From UBA11891 sp965658355 (GTDB lineage Bacteria > Bacteroidota > Bacteroidia > Flavobacteriales > Flavobacteriaceae), in NCBI GenBank assembly GCA_965658355.1, contig CBFHRX010000012.1, forward strand, positions 1 to 44,761: 44,761 nucleotides of DNA. The letters are read 5' to 3'. The notes beneath the pieces are model-generated. The model made no database searches. It saw nothing but the letters and a program-made list of their open reading frames with translations, and was not told the DNA's origin. Both the position numbers and the translations under genes were made by a program. How positions within the stretch are numbered: position 1 is the first letter of the stretch; every line of letters starts with the position of its first letter. Positions 14,778-23,157 of the stretch are shown here, piece by piece.

Positions 14778-16718
14778 ATGAGTGAAGAAAACAAAATGCC
14801 TCAATATTCTGCAGACAGTATCCAAGCCCTTGAAGGGATGGAACACGTGCGCATGCGACCCTCAATGTACATTGGTGATGTCGGTGTTCGTGGACTGCAC
14901 CACCTTGTATACGAAGTAGTTGATAACTCAATCGACGAAGCGCTTGCCGGTCATTGTGATACGATTAAGGTCATCATCAACGAAGACAACTCCATTACAA
15001 CGGAAGACAATGGTCGTGGGATTCCTGTGGACATGCATAAAAAAGAAGGGATTTCTGCCTTAGAAGTCGTCATGACTAAAATTGGAGCTGGGGGAAAATT
15101 TGATAAAGATTCCTATAAAGTTTCCGGAGGATTACACGGAGTCGGTGTTTCTTGTGTAAATGCGCTGTCAGAATCCTTAACAGCTCGTGTGTTCCGAGAT
15201 GGTAAAATTTGGGAGCAAACCTATGAAAGAGGAAAATCTCTTGCTCCTGTTGCAACTGTTGGAACAGCCGATCATACCGGTACTGTGGTCACGTTTAAAC
15301 CCGATCCACAGATTTTTAAGCAAACACTCGAGTACACCTACGAGACCTTAGCACTTCGGATGCGAGAGTTGGCCTATTTGAACAAGGGTATCACCATAAG
15401 CATCACCGATAAGCGTAACAAGGATGATAAAGGCGAATTTATAAGCGACACCTTTCATTCAGAATTGGGACTCAAAGAATTTATTCATTTTTTAGACGAA
15501 TCACGAGAAGCCATTATTGCAGATGTGATTAGCATGGAAGGGGAGAAAAATGGAATCCCTGTAGAAGTAGCCATGGTGTATAACACCTCCTTCTCTGAAA
15601 ACCTCCATTCGTATGTGAATAATATCAACACCCATGAAGGGGGAACCCATCTATCAGGGTTTAGAAGAGGATTAACCTCCACTTTAAAAAAATATGCCGA
15701 TAATTCAGGCTTATTGGATAAGCTAAAGTTTGATATAGCAGGGGATGATTTTCGTGAAGGCTTAACAGCAATTGTCTCTGTAAAAGTTGCAGAGCCTCAG
15801 TTTGAAGGGCAAACCAAGACCAAACTTGGGAACAGAGAGGTGACTTCAGCTGTCTCTCAGGCTGTTTCTGAGATGTTGGAAAATTATCTGGAAGAAAACC
15901 CCAACGATGCCAAAACTATCGTTCAGAAGGTAATTCTTGCGGCACAAGCCCGTCATGCAGCACGAAAAGCACGCGAAATGGTGCAGCGTAAAACGGTTAT
16001 GAGTGGTGGTGGATTGCCAGGAAAACTCTCCGATTGCTCCGAACAAGACCCGATGGCCTGTGAAGTGTTTTTGGTAGAGGGAGATTCGGCAGGCGGAACA
16101 GCCAAACAAGGTCGAGACCGTAACTTTCAAGCCATCTTGCCACTTCGTGGAAAGATCTTGAACGTAGAGAAAGCCATGCAACATAAGGTCTTCGAAAACG
16201 AAGAGATACGAAATATCTATACGGCCCTTGGGGTTACTATTGGTACGGAAGAAGATAGTAAAGCCTTGAATATGGAAAAGCTACGCTACCATAAAATTGT
16301 GATTATGTGTGATGCCGATGTAGATGGTAGCCATATTTCAACCTTGATTCTTACGTTCTTATTCCGCTACATGAAAGAATTGATAGAATCAGGATACGTA
16401 TACATCGCAACTCCACCGCTCTATCTAGTTAAAAAAGGAGCTAAGAAAAGCTATGCTTGGAATGATGATCAGCGCGATCGACTGATGCAAGATTTTGGAA
16501 GTGGAGCCAGTATCCAGCGTTATAAAGGTTTGGGTGAAATGAATGCTGAGCAATTGTGGGAAACTACGATGAATCCAGAAACCAGAACCTTACGTCAAGT
16601 GACCATTGACAATGGGGGTGAAGCCGATCGTATATTTTCAATGCTAATGGGGGATGAAGTTCCACCGCGAAGAGAATTTATTGAGAAAAATGCCATCTAC
16701 GCCAATATAGACGCCTAG
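14778..16718 (+). CDS. gyrB: DNA gyrase subunit B
   Basis: A 646-residue ATPase subunit of gyrase, which with GyrA introduces negative supercoils. The GHKL ATPase domain has EVVDNSIDEALAGH, TEDNGRGIPVD and SGGLHGVGVSCVNALS. The transducer domain follows, then the Toprim domain with FLVEGDSAGGTAKQGRD, LPLRGKILNVEKA and the metal-binding MCDADVDGSHI. The C-terminal core has QRYKGLGEMNAEQLWETTMN. It is the short form lacking the proteobacterial insert of about 165 residues, as usual for this phylum. ParE is similar, but KGLGEMNAEQLWETTM and the length favour GyrB. It has its own promoter. Confidence 0.95.
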   Translation: MSEENKMPQYSADSIQALEGMEHVRMRPSMYIGDVGVRGLHHLVYEVVDNSIDEALAGHCDTIKVIINEDNSITTEDNGRGIPVDMHKKEGISALEVVMTKIGAGGKFDKDSYKVSGGLHGVGVSCVNALSESLTARVFRDGKIWEQTYERGKSLAPVATVGTADHTGTVVTFKPDPQIFKQTLEYTYETLALRMRELAYLNKGITISITDKRNKDDKGEFISDTFHSELGLKEFIHFLDESREAIIADVISMEGEKNGIPVEVAMVYNTSFSENLHSYVNNINTHEGGTHLSGFRRGLTSTLKKYADNSGLLDKLKFDIAGDDFREGLTAIVSVKVAEPQFEGQTKTKLGNREVTSAVSQAVSEMLENYLEENPNDAKTIVQKVILAAQARHAARKAREMVQRKTVMSGGGLPGKLSDCSEQDPMACEVFLVEGDSAGGTAKQGRDRNFQAILPLRGKILNVEKAMQHKVFENEEIRNIYTALGVTIGTEEDSKALNMEKLRYHKIVIMCDADVDGSHISTLILTFLFRYMKELIESGYVYIATPPLYLVKKGAKKSYAWNDDQRDRLMQDFGSGASIQRYKGLGEMNAEQLWETTMNPETRTLRQVTIDNGGEADRIFSMLMGDEVPPRREFIEKNAIYANIDA

Positions 16719-16758
16719 ATCCACACTTTTTAAAGCATATTTTTAAAACGTTTTTTGG

Positions 16759-16766
16759 TACCTTTG
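16759..16766 (+). promoter_or_regulatory. -7 element TACCTTTG of mdh
   Basis: A perfect TAnnTTTG 26 nt before the mdh ATG in the 74-bp gap after gyrB. Confidence 0.65.
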
Positions 16767-16792
16767 CGGCTGAATTATTAACCAATTGAATT

Positions 16793-17725
16793 ATGAAAGT
16801 TACGATTGTAGGGGCCGGAAATGTAGGGGCCTCTTGTGCTGAATACATCGCCATAAAAGGAATTGCCAGTGAGGTTGTTTTAGTAGATATTAAAGAAGGT
16901 TTTGCCGAAGGCAAAGCTTTAGACTTGTATCAAACAGCAACTACTCTTGGATTTAACACCAAATTAGTTGGAGTAACCAATGACTATGCTGCCACTGCCA
17001 ACAGTGATGTTGTGGTGATTACCTCTGGGGTTCCTAGAAAGCCTGGAATGACCCGTGAAGAGTTGATTGGCATCAATGCCGGTATTGTTCAGACCGTAGC
17101 AACAAATATATTGGAGTATTCTCCAGACACTATAATTGTTGTAGTGTCCAATCCTATGGATACGATGACCTATTTGGCTTTAAAAGCGACTTCTTTGCCC
17201 AAAAATAGAATTATAGGAATGGGTGGAGCACTAGACAGTTCTCGTTTTAAGACCTATTTATCACTCGCTTTAGACAAACCCGCTAATGATATCCAAGGGA
17301 TGGTGATTGGAGGTCATGGTGATACCACCATGATTCCTTTGACTCGTTTGGCGAGTTATAACGGGACACCCGTAAGTCAATTTTTGTCTACCGAAGCACT
17401 TGAAAAAGTAGCCGCTGATACGATGGTTGGTGGCGCCACTCTCACAAAACTACTGGGTACCTCTGCATGGTATGCACCCGGAGCTTCTGTATCTTATTTA
17501 GTAGCGAGTATCTTACACGGCCAAAATAGAATGATTCCCTGCTCAGTGTATTTAGAGGGTGAATACGGAGAAAGTGATATTTGTATTGGAGTTCCTTGTA
17601 TCATCGGAAAAAACGGTGTAGAATCCATCGTTGATGTGTCACTCAACAGCCAGGAGCAAGAAAAATTTAAGAAAAGTGCTGCTGCTGTACGTACCATGAA
17701 CGCAGCTCTAAATGAGATCCTTTAA
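16793..17725 (+). CDS. mdh: NAD-dependent malate dehydrogenase (LDH-like type)
   Basis: A 310-residue cytoplasmic TCA-cycle enzyme converting malate to oxaloacetate. The Rossmann motif is VGAGNVGAS (residues 6-14), with Asp30 after strand 2 as expected for NAD rather than NADP. Substrate-binding Arg residues are Arg81 (GVPRKPGMTR), Arg87 and Arg150. The catalytic His174 lies in GGHGDTTM. The Arg at position 81 marks malate rather than lactate specificity. Length is normal. It has its own promoter and lies between gyrB and secDF, all on the same strand. Confidence 0.95.
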   Translation: MKVTIVGAGNVGASCAEYIAIKGIASEVVLVDIKEGFAEGKALDLYQTATTLGFNTKLVGVTNDYAATANSDVVVITSGVPRKPGMTREELIGINAGIVQTVATNILEYSPDTIIVVVSNPMDTMTYLALKATSLPKNRIIGMGGALDSSRFKTYLSLALDKPANDIQGMVIGGHGDTTMIPLTRLASYNGTPVSQFLSTEALEKVAADTMVGGATLTKLLGTSAWYAPGASVSYLVASILHGQNRMIPCSVYLEGEYGESDICIGVPCIIGKNGVESIVDVSLNSQEQEKFKKSAAAVRTMNAALNEIL

Positions 17726-17751
17726 TCAAGTTTTTCATCCTATTTGGGAAA

Positions 17752-17783
17752 CTTGTCAAATCAGTGGGTAAAACTTATATTTG
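17752..17783 (+). promoter_or_regulatory. Promoter of secDF
   Basis: CTTG (17752-17755), a 20-nt spacer and a perfect -7 element TATATTTG (17776-17783), ending 31 nt before the secDF ATG. Confidence 0.6.
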
Positions 17784-17814
17784 CTCGCCTTAATTATGCT
17801 TTAATTCACTAGCA

Positions 17815-20763
17815 ATGCAAAACAATTCACTCATACGAGTTTTTGGAATCCTTTTTGGCTTGGTGAGCTTGTATCAGCTCTCTTTTACATTCATAGCAAG
17901 CCAACAAGAGGAAAAAGCAGCCAACTATGCTGCTATGTCGATCACAGACGATACCGCTAATTATTTGACATTACGAGATCGTGCTGTTTTAAACTACTTG
18001 GATTCCATTGGAAACCTTCCCCTGTATGGATTCACATCTTATAACGATGCCAAAGGGAAAGAACTCAATAAAGGACTTGATTTAAAAGGAGGAATAAATG
18101 TTATTCTCCAAATATCAGTTCGTGATATCCTTAAAGGATTAGCTGAAAACAGTAAAAATCCTGTTTTCAATCAGGCCTTAGATGAGGCTGATAACCTACA
18201 AAAAAGCACTGATGCTCCTTATGTAGAATCCTTTTTCACCGCTTTTGAAAGCATTAAAGGGGAGAGTGATAGGCTTGCTGAAACAACTATTTTTGCAAAT
18301 CGTACCCTAAGTGACGAGATTAACTTTGACATGACAGACGATGCGGTAAAACCGATTATCCGTCGTAAGGTTGATGAATCTATTATCTCTGCTTTTGAGG
18401 TTTTACGCAAGCGTATTGATAAGTTTGGAGTGACCCAGCCTAATATCCAAAGATTAGGGACTTCGGGTAGAATTTTGGTAGAGTTGCCTGGAGCCAAGGA
18501 TGTTGACCGTGTTCAAAATTTACTCCAAAGTACTGCTCAGCTAGAGTTTTGGGAGACTTTTAAAAACGATCAGCTCATCGGATTTTTAAGTCAAGCCAAT
18601 GAATTATTAAAAGAAGAATTAAAAGATACCGAAACCGAAGAGCCAACTGCTGAAAATGCTATTGACGATCTCTTAGCTGATGTGGTAGAAAAAGACTCTA
18701 CGGATCTAAACTTACCAAATCCTATTTTAGATAGAATAGTAGGTTTTGGTTTTCAAGGGGGACCTGTTTTGGCACAGTTTGCCAAAAAAGATCAAGAATT
18801 AATTGCAGGCTACTTAGACCGACCTGATGTCCGTAAATTATTACCCACTCAGTTTCGTTATGTAAAGTTTGCTTGGGGAAAAGCGCAGGCAAATGGCGAA
18901 GTAACCGAGTTGTACGCACTGCGTTCCAACAGAAACGGCGAACCGCCACTAAGTGGGGGAGTCGTGGTAGACGCGATGCAAACCTATGATGCTGTTGGCA
19001 AGCCTGCAGTATCCATGCAAATGAATGCTACGGGGGCTAGATCATGGGAAAACTTGACAGGTAAAGCCTTTAAAGAAGCGAGTAATATTGCCATCGTCCT
19101 AGACGACATTGTATATTCAGCACCGGGAGTACCAGGGGGTGCAATCTCTGGAGGACGATCAGAAATTACAGGAGAGTTTACCTTAAATGAAGCCATTGAC
19201 CTTGCAAACGTTTTACGTGCAGGGAAATTACCTGCCTCAGCTGATATCATTCAGTCTGAAATTGTAGGTCCTTCCCTAGGGCAAGAAGCTATAGAAAGTG
19301 GTATTTACTCTTTTTTGATTGCGCTCGTTTTAGTACTGGTTTGGATGGTATTCTATTACGGAACTTCAGGGATCTTTGCCGACATCGCTTTGTCCTTTAA
19401 TATTCTACTCATCTTTGGCGTTTTAGCCGGATTAGGAGCCGTGTTAACATTGCCAGGTATAGCCGGTATTGTATTAACAATCGGTATTTCAGTTGATGCC
19501 AACGTACTTATTTTCGAACGAGTTCGCGAGGAACTTCGCCGTGGTAAAGGAATCCGCAAAGCGGTAGCAGACGGATTTAACAATGCCTTATCGTCTATTT
19601 TAGATGCCAACATCACCACTGGTTTAACCGCCTTGATATTATTTGTATTCGGAACAGGTCCTATCAAAGGATTTGCCACAACACTTTTAATCGGGATTGC
19701 GACTTCTTTGTTTACCGCTATTTTTATTACGCGAATCTTTTTAGACAATCGTAATGAAAAAGGCAAAAAGATATCTTTTGCAACAGCAGCAACAAAAGGT
19801 TTGTTGAGTAATATCAATTGGGTTTTCTTAGGAAAACGCAAAATGGCCTACGGAATCTCTGCACTACTTTTGATTGTTAGTTTGGGCTCTCTCTTTACAA
19901 TCGGTTTAAACCAAGGGGTTGACTTTGTAGGGGGACGTTCTTACACCGTTCGATTCCAAGATGCGGTAAATCCATCTGAGATTGAAGGGGCTTTGATTGA
20001 CGCTTTTGGTAGTGCTGAAGCCAAAACTTTTGGAGAAGCCAACCAACTTAAAATCACTACTAAATACAAAGTAGATGTAGAAGGTTTGGCTGTTGATAAC
20101 GAGATTCAGACCAAACTTTTTGAAGCGTTGGCAAGTTATTTACCTGAAGGAATTTCGTATGAAGAATTTATTAATGGTTCTGATGAAAAAGCCTTGGGTA
20201 TAATGTCCTCTATTAAAGTTGGACCAACCATTGCGGATGATATTAAAAACAATTCCTATTTAGCAGTAATTGGATCTTTGATTGTTGTGTTCCTTTATAT
20301 TCTATTGCGTTTTAGAAAATGGCAATTCTCTCTTGGAGCCGTAGCTGCTGTATTTCACGACGTTATTATAGTACTGGGAGTATTCTCACTGACCTATCAA
20401 ATAATGCCTTTTAATATGGAAATTAACCAGGCATTTATAGCGGCTATCTTAACGGTTATTGGTTATTCCTTAAATGATACTGTTGTTGTTTTCGACAGGA
20501 TTAGAGAATACGTGAATGAACATCCTAAATGGTCTTTTAATGAAACTGTAGATACAGCACTAAATAGTACCTTAAGTAGAACACTCAATACTTCCTTAAC
20601 AACCCTAATAGTCCTTTTAGCCATCTTTATCTTTGGTGGAGAATCTATTAGAGGATTTATGTTTGCCTTGATAATAGGGGTATTAGTAGGAACTTATTCT
20701 TCCGTATTCATAGCCACCCCTGTTATGTACGATACGCAAAAGAACAAAGAGGATTTAGAATAA
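17815..20763 (+). CDS. secDF: Fused protein-export membrane protein SecDF
   Basis: A 982-residue fusion of SecD and SecF, which uses the proton gradient to finish Sec-dependent export. The SecD half has an N-terminal transmembrane segment, the LDLKGGINVIL motif, and a large periplasmic P1 domain. P1 contains a Glu/Asp-rich insert (near KDTETEEP), usual for the phylum. It ends with six transmembrane segments including GISVDANVLIFERVREEL. The SecF half starts near WVFLGKRKMAYG, with GVDFVGGRSYTVRF and IGYSLNDTVVVFDRIREY. The paired Asp/Arg residues in these two motifs belong to the proton path. It is transcribed from its own promoter and ends at a strong terminator. YidD and Lgt, which also serve the membrane, are encoded nearby. 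Confidence 0.97.
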   Translation: MQNNSLIRVFGILFGLVSLYQLSFTFIASQQEEKAANYAAMSITDDTANYLTLRDRAVLNYLDSIGNLPLYGFTSYNDAKGKELNKGLDLKGGINVILQISVRDILKGLAENSKNPVFNQALDEADNLQKSTDAPYVESFFTAFESIKGESDRLAETTIFANRTLSDEINFDMTDDAVKPIIRRKVDESIISAFEVLRKRIDKFGVTQPNIQRLGTSGRILVELPGAKDVDRVQNLLQSTAQLEFWETFKNDQLIGFLSQANELLKEELKDTETEEPTAENAIDDLLADVVEKDSTDLNLPNPILDRIVGFGFQGGPVLAQFAKKDQELIAGYLDRPDVRKLLPTQFRYVKFAWGKAQANGEVTELYALRSNRNGEPPLSGGVVVDAMQTYDAVGKPAVSMQMNATGARSWENLTGKAFKEASNIAIVLDDIVYSAPGVPGGAISGGRSEITGEFTLNEAIDLANVLRAGKLPASADIIQSEIVGPSLGQEAIESGIYSFLIALVLVLVWMVFYYGTSGIFADIALSFNILLIFGVLAGLGAVLTLPGIAGIVLTIGISVDANVLIFERVREELRRGKGIRKAVADGFNNALSSILDANITTGLTALILFVFGTGPIKGFATTLLIGIATSLFTAIFITRIFLDNRNEKGKKISFATAATKGLLSNINWVFLGKRKMAYGISALLLIVSLGSLFTIGLNQGVDFVGGRSYTVRFQDAVNPSEIEGALIDAFGSAEAKTFGEANQLKITTKYKVDVEGLAVDNEIQTKLFEALASYLPEGISYEEFINGSDEKALGIMSSIKVGPTIADDIKNNSYLAVIGSLIVVFLYILLRFRKWQFSLGAVAAVFHDVIIVLGVFSLTYQIMPFNMEINQAFIAAILTVIGYSLNDTVVVFDRIREYVNEHPKWSFNETVDTALNSTLSRTLNTSLTTLIVLLAIFIFGGESIRGFMFALIIGVLVGTYSSVFIATPVMYDTQKNKEDLE

Positions 20764-20787
20764 CACCAACATCTACTATTAGAAAAA

Positions 20788-20812
20788 AAGCAGCTATTAG
20801 CTGCTTTTTTTT
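20788..20812. terminator. Terminator after secDF
   Basis: A perfect 8-bp stem (AAGCAGCT / AGCTGCTT) with loop ATT, flanked by A-rich sequence on the left and a T run on the right. Confidence 0.9.
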
Positions 20813-20833
20813 ATTCCGCAAACAATTTTTGTG

Positions 20834-20850
20834 TATATTTGTACGTACAA
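20834..20850 (+). promoter_or_regulatory. yceI promoter overlapped by a 12-bp palindrome
   Basis: The -7 element TATATTTG (20834-20841) shares its last three bases with the perfect palindrome TTGTACGTACAA (20839-20850). The palindrome covers the expected transcription start, the place where a repressor operator would sit. A second short palindrome (ACAATTGT) follows directly. Confidence 0.5.
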
Positions 20851-20879
20851 CAATTGTATTAACAAATAAAAAATCAGTT

Positions 20880-21437
20880 ATGAAAATTAAATTTCTTTTG
20901 GCAGTAATGCTAACAACTACTATGACCTGGGCACAGGAATACACGCTTGATACAGCAAAGAGTGCCATTAAATGGACGGGTTCAGAATTGACTACAAAAC
21001 AACATTACGGGAGTCTTACTTTTGCTTCAGGATCGATAGTATTCCAAGAAGGAGTACCAGCTTCAGGTTCTTTTGAAGTAGACATGACTTCTATGGTATG
21101 TGAAGATCTTCCTGCAGAATACGCGCCAAAATTAATTGGTCATTTGAAGTCAGATGATTTCTTTTCAGTGGCATCATTTCCAACTGCTTCGTTAGCCGTT
21201 ACCAGTGCATCAGCAGCAGAGAATGGTTCTTTTGATGTGCAAGCAGATCTTACTATCAAAGGGATTACACATCCAGCTAATTTTAAATTAATTCCTGATG
21301 GTGACAATTGGATCGCAAACTTAACTTTTGATCGATCTAAATACGACGTTCGTTTTCGTTCAGGTACTTTTTTCCAGAATCTTGGAGATAAATTAATACT
21401 AGATGATATCGTATTGGAAACGAAATTGGTATTCTAA
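20880..21437 (+). CDS. YceI-family exported lipid-binding protein
   Basis: A 185-residue protein with a signal peptide (ending MTWAQ, residue 19) and a single YceI domain. YceI proteins form an extended lipocalin-like barrel that binds isoprenoid or other polar lipids in the periplasm. Family features visible are YTLDTAKSAIKWTG at the start of the mature protein, GSFEVDMTSM, the HLKSDDFF segment, ADLTIKGITHPANF and FDRSKYDVRFRSG. The frame extends upstream to a GTG-type start at 20829, but that lies in the promoter, so ATG at 20880 was chosen. A palindrome over the transcription start suggests the gene is repressed by an unidentified regulator. Confidence 0.92.
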   Translation: MKIKFLLAVMLTTTMTWAQEYTLDTAKSAIKWTGSELTTKQHYGSLTFASGSIVFQEGVPASGSFEVDMTSMVCEDLPAEYAPKLIGHLKSDDFFSVASFPTASLAVTSASAAENGSFDVQADLTIKGITHPANFKLIPDGDNWIANLTFDRSKYDVRFRSGTFFQNLGDKLILDDIVLETKLVF

Positions 21438-21460
21438 GTATTTAGACTATTTTCAAAATA

Positions 21461-21488
21461 AAAAAGCCCTCTTTGTAGGGCTTTTTTT
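21461..21488. terminator. Bidirectional terminator between the yceI-like and yfiT-like genes
   Basis: A perfect 10-bp stem (AAAAAGCCCT / AGGGCTTTTT) with loop CTTTGT lies between the convergent genes. The A and T tracts serve both directions. Confidence 0.9.
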
Positions 21489-22012
21489 TATGCTTGTTCG
21501 TGAATTATTTTCAAATGTCCTAGATGATGATCACAGTGCCAGCTATAGTAAGCGAGTGCTTTGTGAAGAGAATTGTGAGTTTTTGATTCGGGATGGTAGA
21601 ATGTTTTGTCAAAATCGGAAGGGGATAAGTCATTTAAAAAGGAAGACCAGCGCATGTGAATCCCTTCAATCATGAGTAAACTGGCAGTAACACTTTCTTT
21701 TCGATTCCCTTCTTTTGTCGAAGCCCAAATCGCTTCGGGATAATCCTTAATGGTTGGCTTGTCTTCAGTAACGGCATGTTTGAACCTTGCGTAACTATGA
21801 AGATGGCTATCCGCTAAATGGTTTACCAATTGAATGGCATTCCAGCCACCAGGTCTGTAGCTCTTTTCCCATTTAGAAGCATCAAAAACGACAATGAAAT
21901 CTTTTAATTCTTGAGGAAAGTGTGCTATTCTTTGGATCCGTTCCAGACGTTCTTCATTAGTAGAATTCAAAACCTCTTGATGAGGTCCTATGGGATATTG
22001 TAAAGCGTCCAT
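21488..22012 (-). CDS. YfiT-like DinB-fold metal-dependent enzyme (possible bacillithiol S-transferase)
   Basis: A 174-residue four-helix DinB-type protein. Three His residues at 65 (NHLADSH), 159 and 163 (SWHCDHHLGHL) have the spacing of the metal site in Bacillus YfiT. Relatives of YfiT have been described as bacillithiol S-transferases that detoxify electrophiles. That assignment fits here because bshB1, for bacillithiol synthesis, is encoded at 42779. The N-terminus (YPIGP) is also typical of YfiT. The start codon lies one base after the stop of lgt, so it is the last gene of the minus-strand operon and ends at a strong terminator. The exact substrate is inferred, not shown. Confidence 0.85.
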   Translation of the reverse strand: MDALQYPIGPHQEVLNSTNEERLERIQRIAHFPQELKDFIVVFDASKWEKSYRPGGWNAIQLVNHLADSHLHSYARFKHAVTEDKPTIKDYPEAIWASTKEGNRKESVTASLLMIEGIHMRWSSFLNDLSPSDFDKTFYHPESKTHNSLHKALAYYSWHCDHHLGHLKIIHEQA

Positions 22013-22013
22013 C

Positions 22014-22868
22014 CTAGCTACTTTTGGCTATTCTTTGAGCTCTAACGATTAAAGCAATTCCTAACATAATAAGGGGAATACTTAACCATTGCCCTGTTGT
22101 AAACAAAGGCAATACATCTTCAAAACCACCTTGGCTTTCTTTAACATATTCAACTAAAAAGCGAATGGAAAAAATACCCACAAAGTAGGTGCCGAGTAAT
22201 ACACCTTCTTGGGTTTTATTCTGTCGATACAACCAGCGCAAAAAGAAAAATAGAAGTACATACCCAAACGCCTCATACAATTGAGCAGGGTGTCTTGGGA
22301 GTCTTTCACCATTATTTTGAAAAACAACGCCGAAACTTGAATTGGTAAACTTTCCAACGATTTCTGAATTGTAAAAATTCCCTAGGCGAACAAATGCACC
22401 ACCTATAGTTGCAGGGAGTGTCAGCCGATCCACAATCCATATCCAAGACCTGTAATTGAATTTTCTCTGGTATAAGGCAATTCCTGTCAAAATACCGATT
22501 ACGGCACCATGGCTGGCGAGTCCCCGATACCCAATGAATTTATACCCCTTTATGGCTCCAAAAAGCATACTTCCTTGGCTGGATTCACGGATGGGTAATA
22601 AGATCTCGAGAAGATGATTTTGATAATACCCCCAATCGTAAAAAAAGACGTGTCCTAATCTCGCTCCTATAAGAGTTGAGAATACCATATAGACTAGTAA
22701 GGGGTCCAAATATTCTAATTTGATTTGTTCTTTCTCGTAAGTTTTTTTCATCAAATAATACCCATACGAAAAGGCTATTACAAACATGAGACTGTAAAAA
22801 CGAACCCCAATGCCAAAAAACTCAAATAGAGATTCGTTGGGGGCCCAGTTTACCTTCAATAAGATCAT
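22014..22868 (-). CDS. lgt: Prolipoprotein diacylglyceryl transferase
   Basis: A 284-residue inner-membrane enzyme that moves diacylglycerol from phosphatidylglycerol to the lipobox Cys of prolipoproteins, the first step in lipoprotein maturation. About seven transmembrane segments can be seen. The conserved His lies in YRGLASHGAVIG and the Lgt signature in GGAFVRLGNFYNSEIVG, with the essential Arg and Asn. A PAQLYEAFGYVLL motif follows. Several lipoproteins in this window (for example at 2418 and 11186) would be its substrates. A near-consensus -7 element (TACATTTA) lies just upstream, so lgt may have its own promoter besides reading through from yidD. Confidence 0.95.
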   Translation of the reverse strand: MILLKVNWAPNESLFEFFGIGVRFYSLMFVIAFSYGYYLMKKTYEKEQIKLEYLDPLLVYMVFSTLIGARLGHVFFYDWGYYQNHLLEILLPIRESSQGSMLFGAIKGYKFIGYRGLASHGAVIGILTGIALYQRKFNYRSWIWIVDRLTLPATIGGAFVRLGNFYNSEIVGKFTNSSFGVVFQNNGERLPRHPAQLYEAFGYVLLFFFLRWLYRQNKTQEGVLLGTYFVGIFSIRFLVEYVKESQGGFEDVLPLFTTGQWLSIPLIMLGIALIVRAQRIAKSS

Positions 22869-22926
22869 TTTAAAGTCAATTTAATTCGCCTAAATGTACG
22901 GAAATAAAAAGGGAAGAAAAATTTCT

Positions 22927-23151
22927 TTACGGAACAGGATCGTAGCCTTTTCCGCCCCAAGGGTGACAGGACGAAATTCTCTTGATAGCCAATAGACTGC
23001 CTTTGAATAGGCCATGTTTTACCAAAGCATCTTTGGTATATTGAGAGCAAGTAGGGGAGTACCTACAACTGGAAGGCAAGAAGGGGGATACAAAGCCTTG
23101 ATATATCCAAATAAAAAATAAAAATGGCGCGATTGCAATTTTGCGAAACAT
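22927..23151 (-). CDS. yidD: Membrane protein insertion efficiency factor YidD
   Basis: A 74-residue small protein with an N-terminal amphipathic or membrane helix (IAPFLFFIWIYQGFVSPFLP), then the family's conserved SCRYSPTCSQYTKDAL and SSCHPWGGKGYDPVP. YidD assists YidC in placing proteins in the inner membrane. Three Cys positions of the family are kept. It begins 6 bp after cysS on the same strand, so it is probably co-transcribed with folE and cysS. Confidence 0.95.
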   Translation of the reverse strand: MFRKIAIAPFLFFIWIYQGFVSPFLPSSCRYSPTCSQYTKDALVKHGLFKGSLLAIKRISSCHPWGGKGYDPVP

Positions 23152-23157
23152 CGTTCT

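Noticed and set aside
15485..16184. Antisense reading frames in gyrB
   Set aside because: They lie fully inside a well-supported gene and resemble no protein.
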